From: an uncultured Eubacteriales bacterium
GTDB lineage: Bacteria; Bacillota_I; Bacilli_A; RF39; UBA660
Reading direction: 5' to 3'
Length of the DNA stretch: 28,798 bases
Assembly: GCA_905188025.1 (NCBI GenBank)
Contig: CAJJKI010000016.1
Location: 1-28,798 of the forward strand
This document shows, one piece after another, positions 23,701-28,798 of this stretch (position 1 is its first letter; every line of letters starts with the position of its first letter). The notes beneath the pieces are model-generated. The model did not search any database. It was not told the DNA's origin and worked only from the letters and a program-made list of their open reading frames with translations. Made by a program: the position numbers and the translations under genes.

Positions 23701-23994
23701 CTATTCTAATACTGATTTTATCTTATCATTATCATATTTAAGTCCTAATTCATTACTAACTTGTTGTATCTTTTCTAAAGAAACCATCTCATTAATCTTC
23801 ATAGCTAAACTTTGATTACCATCACTCTCTAGATTAATCTTATCATTAAGTGCTTGTACTTCTAAATTAATCTTACTAAGTGATGCTCTACTATATATTA
23901 TACCTATCACTAGCACTACTGTCAAAATAGCAAAACCTTTATATATAGCTTTTTCTCTCTTTAGTTCTTTATTAACCCTTTTTTTCTTTTTCAT
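23701..23994 (-). CDS. ftsL: Cell division protein FtsL
   Basis: 97-residue single-span divisome protein. A very basic cytoplasmic tail (MKKKKRVNKELKREK) and a membrane helix (about 19-36) precede an extracytoplasmic coiled coil with Leu/Ile heptads (LEVQALNDKINLESDGNQSLAMKINEMVSLEKI) and a final ANELGLKY-like segment (SNELGLKYDND). Sequence is poorly conserved in this family, so the call rests on topology and position: 4 bases after rsmH and just before the PBP gene. It would bind DivIC and DivIB and recruit PBP2b-FtsW to the septum. Confidence 0.88.
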   Translation of the reverse strand: MKKKKRVNKELKREKAIYKGFAILTVVLVIGIIYSRASLSKINLEVQALNDKINLESDGNQSLAMKINEMVSLEKIQQVSNELGLKYDNDKIKSVLE

Positions 23995-23998
23995 ATTA

Positions 23999-24922
23999 TC
24001 AGTCCTTTATTTTTTCTACTATTCTAAGTCTAGCACTTCTTGCTCTATTATTTTCTACAAGTTCTTCCTGACTAGGTACAATCCCTTTACTAATTATTTT
24101 AAGTTTAGGCATATATTCTTCTGGTATATAAGGCAACTTAGCAAACTTACCATCTACTTCACTATACTTTCTAAATATATTCTTAACTATTCTATCTTCT
24201 AGAGAATGAAATGTTATCACACAAATTCTTCCACCTACTTTAAGTAAATCTATTGCTTGTTCTAATCCACTCTCTAATACATCCAACTCATGATTAACTT
24301 CTATTCTAATAGCTTGAAATGTCTTTCTAGCAGGATGCCCCAAACGAAGTTCCTTCATTGGCATACTCTTCTTAATTATTTCTACTAATTCTTGCGTTGT
24401 CTCTATTGGCTTTTCTTCTCTTGATTTAACAATATTTCTAGCAATACTAGTAGCATATTTCTCTTCACCATAATCTCTTAATACTCTTACAAGTTCTTGA
24501 TAACTATACTGATTAACTAACTCATAAGCTGAAAATTCATTATCAGTATCCATTCTCATATCAAGTCTTGCATCATTATGATAACTAAATCCACGATAAT
24601 CTTCATCTAACTGCATACTACTAACACCAATATCAAAAAGTATTCCATCTACCTTATAAATATCTTCATCATGTAAACACTCTTTCATATTAGCAAAATT
24701 ACTCTTAATTATCTTATAATTATCATATTCTTTTAATCTCTCACGACTGTATTCTATCGCTTCACTATCTTGATCAAAGGCGAAAAGAAACCCCCCATTA
24801 ATTCTTTTCAAGATTTCTAAACTATGTCCTCCAAATCCCAAAGTAGCATCTACATAAATTCCATCTTTCTTGATATTTAATCCTTCAACACTTTCATATA
24901 ATAGTACACTCTTATGCTTCAT
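23999..24922 (-). CDS. rsmH: 16S rRNA (cytosine1402-N4)-methyltransferase RsmH
   Basis: SAM-dependent methylase of C1402 in the ribosomal P site, formerly MraW. 307 residues from the ATG at 24922 (MKHKSVLLYESVEGL). An in-frame start 18 codons earlier exists but lies deep in mraZ. Motifs: DATLGFGGHS for SAM, DGILFDIGVSSMQLD, RGFSY, and LGHPARKTFQAIRIEVN and CVITFHSLEDRIVK, diagnostic of RsmH. The start overlaps the last 11 bases of mraZ, indicating translational coupling in the conserved mraZ-rsmH-ftsL-PBP order. Confidence 0.96.
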   Translation of the reverse strand: MKHKSVLLYESVEGLNIKKDGIYVDATLGFGGHSLEILKRINGGFLFAFDQDSEAIEYSRERLKEYDNYKIIKSNFANMKECLHDEDIYKVDGILFDIGVSSMQLDEDYRGFSYHNDARLDMRMDTDNEFSAYELVNQYSYQELVRVLRDYGEEKYATSIARNIVKSREEKPIETTQELVEIIKKSMPMKELRLGHPARKTFQAIRIEVNHELDVLESGLEQAIDLLKVGGRICVITFHSLEDRIVKNIFRKYSEVDGKFAKLPYIPEEYMPKLKIISKGIVPSQEELVENNRARSARLRIVEKIKD

Positions 24923-25355
24923 CTTCAAAATCCCCACTAAATAAGTTTTCAGATATCTCATCCAACTCTTTTTCATTTTCTTTCATTAGATTATTAAATT
25001 TATCTAAATTCCAAATTTCTAGACGATCATTTACCCCAATGATTGCACATTCTTTTTTAAGTCCCGCATACAAAGTCAAAGAATTCATAAGATTTATTCT
25101 ACCTTGACGATCGAATTCACATACAGTGGCACTAGCTAAGAAGAATCTTGAAAATACTCTACTATCTTTCTTTGTAAATGGTAACTTCTTAAGTTTATTA
25201 ACTATCTTTTCCCATTCTACTAAAGAATAAACAAATAAGCATCCATCTAATCCTTTAGTAACTACAAAGCTTTCTCCTATTTCTTCTCTAAATTTAGCAG
25301 GAATAATTAATCTTCCCTTTTCATCTATATTATGATGATATTCTCCAATTAACAT
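24912..25355 (-). CDS. mraZ: Transcriptional regulator MraZ
   Basis: 147-residue AbrB-like double-domain DNA-binding protein forming ring oligomers. Both conserved DxxxR boxes are seen: NIDEKGRLIIPAKFREEIG and CEFDRQGRINLMNSL. It controls its own division/cell wall operon. The usable start is the ATG at 25355 (MLIGEYHHNID); the frame is open to a GTG at 25367, but this GTG lies in the GGGGG ribosome site. Three phased GTGG boxes cover the leader. Confidence 0.95.
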   Translation of the reverse strand: MLIGEYHHNIDEKGRLIIPAKFREEIGESFVVTKGLDGCLFVYSLVEWEKIVNKLKKLPFTKKDSRVFSRFFLASATVCEFDRQGRINLMNSLTLYAGLKKECAIIGVNDRLEIWNLDKFNNLMKENEKELDEISENLFSGDFEDEA

Positions 25356-25363
25356 ATTATCCC

Positions 25364-25387
25364 CCACTTTCTTCCACCATTTACCAC
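25364..25387 (-). promoter_or_regulatory. MraZ-binding boxes in the mraZ leader
   Basis: Three GTGG direct repeats on the minus strand at 25384-25387, 25374-25377 and 25364-25367, exactly 10 bases apart. MraZ is known to bind such phased G-rich repeats (AAAGTG-type in mollicutes). The last overlaps the ribosome site. A TATAAT at 25393-25398 just upstream is the probable -10. Confidence 0.75.
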
Positions 25388-25407
25388 TTGCAATTATATT
25401 TTATAAT

Positions 25408-25432
25408 AAAAAAAACTATTTGTAAATAGTTT
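25408..25432 (-). terminator. Terminator of the GT2 gene
   Basis: AAACTATT / AATAGTTT with a 4-base loop, followed by eight Ts on the minus strand, 17 bases after the glycosyltransferase stop. It insulates mraZ. Confidence 0.75.
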
Positions 25433-25448
25433 CTCATACACTTTACAC

Positions 25449-26138
25449 TTATTTTTTTCTCCTTTTAAATATTTCTCTATATACTAAGAAAGAATCCCTT
25501 ATTGGCTTAAAATAACTCTTTCTCTTCCCCTTATCTTTATATATCGTATCTATATCTACTTCTTTAATCTCTTCATTCAACCTTACCATATCAATTAACA
25601 TATTCATCTCATATTCAAATCTCTCTCCCTGACTATCCAAAACCATTGGAATAAGCCTATTAGGTATCCCCCTAAGTCCAGTTTGCGTATCACTAATATC
25701 TATATCAAATAACCATCTAAATACCTTACTAGTTATCTTATTACCAAACCTACTTCTCCTAGGAACACCATCCCTATCAAAATTTCTAACTCCTAAAACA
25801 AACCTATCACTTGCTTCCATCTCATTACCTACATTAACCATATCATCTACCCTATGTTGCCCATCACTATCCATACATACTACTCCCAAATACCTATCAC
25901 TATAATTATCTAAATAATAACTAAATCCATCCTTAAGACTAATCCCTTTACCCATATTCTTATCATGTCTAATAATATCTACATATTTATATCCTTCTAT
26001 CTCATTAAAATACCTCTTATCATAACTACCATCATCAATAACAATAATCTTATCAATGCCCCTCTTATGAGTATCTCTAACTATCTCTACTAATTTCCTA
26101 TCAGGATTATAACTAGGTATAATAACTACATACTTCAT
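25449..26138 (-). CDS. GT2 glycosyltransferase, dolichol-/polyprenyl-phosphate sugar transferase-like
   Basis: 229 residues with the GT-A fold: VVIIPSYNPDRKLVEIV at the N-terminus, IIVIDDGSYD, KNMGKGISLKDGF, the metal-binding CMDSDGQHRVDD, then TQTGLRGIPN and a basic C-terminus (DSFLVYREIFKRRKK). It resembles the dolichol-phosphate mannose synthase subgroup that transfers a sugar from a nucleotide donor to a polyprenyl phosphate or glycan. There is no C-terminal membrane helix pair and no GtrA-like partner, so it is a soluble or peripheral form. Ribosome site GGTG. It stands where a DGR reverse transcriptase might be expected, but has no relation to one. Confidence 0.88.
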   Translation of the reverse strand: MKYVVIIPSYNPDRKLVEIVRDTHKRGIDKIIVIDDGSYDKRYFNEIEGYKYVDIIRHDKNMGKGISLKDGFSYYLDNYSDRYLGVVCMDSDGQHRVDDMVNVGNEMEASDRFVLGVRNFDRDGVPRRSRFGNKITSKVFRWLFDIDISDTQTGLRGIPNRLIPMVLDSQGERFEYEMNMLIDMVRLNEEIKEVDIDTIYKDKGKRKSYFKPIRDSFLVYREIFKRRKK

Positions 26139-26297
26139 CTTATCACCATCTATCTATTCATATATCTATATCTTATCACACTCCATCAAAAAAATAAACC
26201 CATCTATATAAGATAAATCTCTATCCCAACACCATTCCCTATCATTAAATTAAATCATAGATAAACTCCCTCTCTCTATCAATCATATCTATCAATA

Positions 26298-26543
26298 TTA
26301 ATTTAATCTACATACCAATATTCCTATCCTATCAAATAATTCCTTATACTTATCTATCTTACTACTAGGAAATCCACATTTATCCACTTCATTATTAAGT
26401 TTAGTAATCTTTAAAGGAATATATTTATTGATCATATAAACATCTTCATCAATAAATATATAAAACATACCACTCTTAAATAAATAACACTTACTCTTAT
26501 CCTTATTCTTTTTCTTTAAATATTCCATATATAATTTACTCAT
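26298..26543 (-). CDS. MutS-domain-I-like small protein, probable DGR accessory
   Basis: 81 residues, entirely a MutS N-terminal-like domain: MEYLKKKN, then CYLFKSGMFYIFIDEDVYMINKYI, corresponding to the F/Y-rich mismatch-recognition strand of MutS, and CGFPSSKIDKYKELFDRIGI, corresponding to the GVPYHALDKY region. The rest of MutS is absent. Small MutS-like proteins are one reported class of DGR accessory proteins alongside Avd and HRDC, and this one lies directly downstream of the template repeat. Its role would be at mutagenic cDNA synthesis or homing (inference). GGAGGT ribosome site directly after a terminator-like hairpin. No reverse transcriptase follows; 26139-26297 is empty. Confidence 0.78.
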   Translation of the reverse strand: MSKLYMEYLKKKNKDKSKCYLFKSGMFYIFIDEDVYMINKYIPLKITKLNNEVDKCGFPSSKIDKYKELFDRIGILVCRLN

Positions 26544-26552
26544 TTTACCTCC

Positions 26553-26590
26553 AAAAAAATTAGCAGCACAAAAAGAATGTACTGCTAATT
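26553..26590 (-). terminator. Terminator/attenuator abutting the MutS-like gene's ribosome site
   Basis: AATTAGCAG / CTGCTAATT, 15-base loop, followed by a T-run on the minus strand and then GGAGGT and the start codon within about 10 bases. It may end the template-repeat RNA while allowing some readthrough. Confidence 0.7.
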
Positions 26591-26646
26591 CGTATTATCC
26601 CATTTTCATCATTTTACTACTCACAGGAACCTACTGTTAATGTGTT

Positions 26647-26664
26647 TAATCACTTATGTGATTA
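26647..26664. repeat. Hairpin downstream of the template repeat
   Basis: TAATCAC / GTGATTA with a 4-base loop, between the template repeat and the MutS-like gene; it would lie in the 3' part of the template RNA. Confidence 0.5.
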
Positions 26665-26720
26665 GGAATTAAACCTCTACGATAAACAATATTTATAATA
26701 TCCTTAAATATTAAATACTG

Positions 26721-26734
26721 AAGACATAAGTCTT
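26721..26734. repeat. Small hairpin 13 bases beyond the template repeat
   Basis: AAGAC / GTCTT with a 4-base loop, on the initiation-of-homing side of the template repeat. Short, so weak by itself. Confidence 0.4.
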
Positions 26735-26747
26735 ATATATTGTAGTC

Positions 26748-26883
26748 TCGGGGAAAAAACAGCACGAAACCCAATATTGTTGTTGGCATTACCATTGTTG
26801 TTGTTGAAGTTGAACGCACCTGCATTAGCACCATTGTTGCCTCCTCGCATAAACCACGGGTTATTGGCATTAACAAATTCCGC
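26748..26883 (-). repeat. DGR template repeat (TR)
   Basis: 136 bases on the minus strand matching the 3' end of the variable protein gene. It translates conceptually as NPWFMRGG, NNGANAGAFNFNNNNGNANN and NIGFRAVFSP: nearly every variable position is an AAC/AAT asparagine codon, the hallmark of an adenine-rich template. It is not a gene: the frame is closed by TAA three codons upstream, and there is no start or ribosome site. At aligned positions I count about 20 differences at template adenines and about 19 at other bases. Confidence 0.83.
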
Positions 26884-26951
26884 ATTAACGGTTTAATCCC
26901 TATATCAATGTTTAAAAAACATTAATACCATATTTTTTTCTACAATCCTTC

Positions 26952-26982
26952 GTGTCATTTTTGTATTCAACAAAAATGACAC
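26952..26982. repeat. Perfect 13-bp hairpin between TR and VR (distal)
   Basis: GTGTCATTTTTGT / ACAAAAATGACAC with a 5-base loop. It shares the TCATTTTTG core with the next hairpin. No T-run follows on either strand. Confidence 0.85.
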
Positions 26983-26997
26983 TTCACCAAATCACCA

Positions 26998-27033
26998 GGT
27001 TCATTTTTGCAAAAAGAGAGGCAAAAATGAACC
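26998..27033. repeat. Perfect 13-bp hairpin between TR and VR (proximal)
   Basis: GGTTCATTTTTGC / GCAAAAATGAACC with a 10-base loop, 75 bases after the variable gene's stop. DGR target genes often carry a hairpin just after the variable repeat that assists homing; a doubled one is unusual. Confidence 0.85.
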
Positions 27034-27108
27034 ATCCAATATCCTAGCTTTTCCTAACTCCCATCATTATAGTCTTTGTCCATTCTTGCATTATTCAGGG
27101 TAAGTCGC

Positions 27109-28798
27109 TTACGCTCCAATCGGGGAAAGAACGACACGAAAACCGCTGATGACGAAGGCATTGCCATTGTAGCTGTCAAAGATGAATGCGCCCGCATACG
27201 CACCATTGCCGTTGCTACCACCTCGCCTGAACCAAGGGTACTCGGCACCCACAAAGCTCGCGTAATCATTATACCAATTAGATGTTTCCAATAATGCATG
27301 TCCATAACATATTTCACCATTACATGCTGTTAATGGATTAGTAGTCGTATAATCATCAAAATACTTACTAGCTGGTTTACTACTAAACCCTGCATTATTA
27401 TTGCTTGAAGTAGCTCCCCATGTTGTGCTTGCTCCACTATAGTATCCCATTACATATTCCCATGTACCTCCGGACATATCATATACTCCAGTTATATTAC
27501 CTGTCGTACTTGCTACTTTACTTATATCATGAGTTGTTGTCTTGGTATTAGTACCATATGATAGTAAATATCCATCCCAGGTGTAGAAACCATATTTATT
27601 ATATTGCGTCGTAGAAGTCTGGTCAGTATATACAGTATTTATTGCTGTACTACCTCCAACATTTCCTCCACTTCTTCCTGTATAATATTGGCTTGAATTA
27701 TTTATATATACTTCTCTATTTACCCCATATTTTGAATGAGACAAATAAGCTACCGCTCCCCACTCACTATTCTTCATCATATGAGCATCAACTTTTGAAG
27801 TACTTCCATATGTACTTGTACCTAATTTTTGTGAAGTAGCAAATTGTGTTGATATTTTTTGACTTCTAAGTGACTGAAGATTTGGTTTTATTGTCGGAGT
27901 ATCAGCTGTACCTGTTGTTTCAAATTTACCTACCCATATTCCATTTAATTCATCACTACCAAATGTAAATGCCGGATGAGTTCTATATTCCCCTATTTGT
28001 GTTCCTAAAGTCTTACTATCACTTTTATTTTCAAAAACTATTTGTATTTCCTGTTCCTTACCTTTTTTGTCATTATCATCTACTGACCATATTTTATATT
28101 TATACCTTGGTATCCATACATAATATGCTAATATGTCATCTTCATTTACTGTAACCCCTGTAGTATTCAAATAATTTGCTCTTGAATTATTATTAACAAG
28201 CACTACATTAGCCCATTTTTTATTTTTATAATTATACCAATTACTATCAGTACTATTTATTGTTTGTACCACTCCGGTATCCGATATAACTACTGGTATC
28301 ATTCCATCATCTAGTTGAGGATATCCCCCATTAAGTATATCTTCACTATACGGTAGTGGTTTGTCAGTACAACTACCATTTAATGATAAACTAAACGATT
28401 GATCCATCGTATCACTATTAGTTTCTTCAGCATCTAGCCATATCCATAAATAATATGTATTAGTACCACTTGCACTAAAAGTTTCACTATTCAAAAGCAT
28501 TACTTTATCTCCAACTTTCTTACCATTAAAGTTCCCACTTCTAGTAGCTTCAGTTGGATAACTATCAGTAGTTGTAAAAGCATAGTTAAAATGAGTACTA
28601 TTTGATAATCCACTATCAAGTTTATTTATATCTAACCATAAATCCATATAAATAGTTTTACCACTTTCATTAATTGTCGGAGTTACTTTTACTTCTCTTT
28701 TTATATAATTGCCTGTTGTGTTACTATTAACTAAAGTAGGTATTATTATTGCACTGTTATTAGTAATACTTCCCCCTCCATCTGCTGCACATGAGAAA
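27109..28798 (-). CDS. DGR variable surface protein with C-terminal C-type-lectin/FGE-like domain (partial)
   Basis: Open to the right edge, so the N-terminus and any signal peptide are missing; 562 residues are seen. Numbering from the edge, about 1-150 form a secreted, Ser/Thr/Asn-rich beta domain (TPTINESGKTIYMDLWLDIN, YYLWIWLDAEETNSDTMDQS). A linker with WYNYKNKKWANVV, DDILAYYVWIPRYKYKIW and PAFTFGSDELNGIWVGKFE follows, then the formylglycine-generating-enzyme-like domain (MMKNSEWGAVAYLSHSKYG, GVYDMSGGTWEYVMGYYSG). The final part, YPWFRRGGSNGNGAYAGAF, FDSYNGNAFVISGFRVVLSP, is the variable region, ending at stop 27109. In DGR proteins this fold displays variable residues on a stable scaffold for ligand binding. 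No LPXTG is at the C-terminus. Confidence 0.88.
   Translation of the reverse strand, partial: FSCAADGGGSITNNSAIIIPTLVNSNTTGNYIKREVKVTPTINESGKTIYMDLWLDINKLDSGLSNSTHFNYAFTTTDSYPTEATRSGNFNGKKVGDKVMLLNSETFSASGTNTYYLWIWLDAEETNSDTMDQSFSLSLNGSCTDKPLPYSEDILNGGYPQLDDGMIPVVISDTGVVQTINSTDSNWYNYKNKKWANVVLVNNNSRANYLNTTGVTVNEDDILAYYVWIPRYKYKIWSVDDNDKKGKEQEIQIVFENKSDSKTLGTQIGEYRTHPAFTFGSDELNGIWVGKFETTGTADTPTIKPNLQSLRSQKISTQFATSQKLGTSTYGSTSKVDAHMMKNSEWGAVAYLSHSKYGVNREVYINNSSQYYTGRSGGNVGGSTAINTVYTDQTSTTQYNKYGFYTWDGYLLSYGTNTKTTTHDISKVASTTGNITGVYDMSGGTWEYVMGYYSGASTTWGATSSNNNAGFSSKPASKYFDDYTTTNPLTACNGEICYGHALLETSNWYNDYASFVGAEYPWFRRGGSNGNGAYAGAFIFDSYNGNAFVISGFRVVLSPIGA
27120..27261 (-). repeat. DGR variable repeat (VR)
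   Basis: 142 bases at the 3' end of the variable protein gene, co-linear with the template repeat at 26748-26883 plus one 6-base insertion. Template asparagine codons appear here as Gly, Tyr, Ile, Asp, Ser, Tyr, Phe, Val and Ile. Identity resumes at the 3' end with TTTCCCCGA and is lost right after it, as expected at the homing boundary. Confidence 0.83.

Noticed and set aside
25449..26138. Could the gene after the MutS-like gene be the missing reverse transcriptase?
   Set aside because: It has clear GT2 glycosyltransferase motifs (PSYNPD, IDDGS, MDSDGQH) and no YxDD or other RT motifs.
26748..26883. The template repeat as the 3' end of a second, truncated variable protein gene
   Set aside because: Its frame has a TAA three codons upstream, no start or ribosome site is near, and variable positions are almost all asparagine codons, as in templates.
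27054..27320. Open frames on both strands over the variable repeat (27054-27320 minus, 27076-27294 plus)
   Set aside because: They are alternative frames of the variable repeat, lack ribosome sites and have no protein-like composition.

Overview
The window is strongly AT-rich with compact genes, short intergenic gaps, purine-rich Shine-Dalgarno sites and clear sigma-A promoters. It carries mraZ-rsmH-ftsL-PBP, CIRCE, PerR, SipW/TasA-type and PASTA-PBP genes. This points to a low-GC Firmicute of the class Bacilli, probably an uncultured gut lineage near RF39/Erysipelotrichia (inference from content only; no ribosomal RNA is present). Nearly every intact gene is on the minus strand; the plus strand mainly carries gene remnants.

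Left part (1-5535): a PP2C phosphatase; an htpG Hsp90 gene behind a CIRCE-like operator but broken by a frameshift; a small unknown gene; a perR-rubrerythrin peroxide operon with a 7-1-7 operator over its promoter; and a decayed sortase B gene on the plus strand. Positions 5535-9407 hold a 1290-residue protein with a helical solenoid, a possible ADP-ribosyltransferase-like domain and a C-terminal calcineurin-like phosphoesterase.

Surface operon (9625-14364, read right to left): a TasA/camelysin-like secreted protein, a SipW-type signal peptidase with a large extra membrane domain, a DUF5305-like membrane protein and a glycine-rich secreted protein, between a near-perfect promoter and a terminator. 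Upstream are a candidate small RNA and direct repeats. Positions 15450-16790 are a scar region: a tyrosine-recombinase fragment, the first codons of an ATPase gene, two covarying hairpins flanking a small zinc-ribbon gene, and a 161-bp inverted-repeat element behind murD.

Right part: murD; an SDR and a methionine gamma-lyase family enzyme in an overlapping pair; two unknown small genes; and the division/cell wall operon mraZ-rsmH-ftsL-PBP2b with three 10-bp-phased MraZ boxes. A GT2 glycosyltransferase follows.

The right edge (26298-28798) is the most interesting part: a diversity-generating retroelement (DGR). A surface protein with a C-type-lectin/FGE-like C-terminus carries a variable repeat (27120-27261). 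Downstream are two perfect 13-bp hairpins, a non-coding, asparagine-codon-rich template repeat (26748-26883) and a MutS-domain-I-like small accessory gene. No reverse transcriptase is in the window, and the repeats have accumulated many non-adenine differences. This looks like an orphaned or trans-served DGR.
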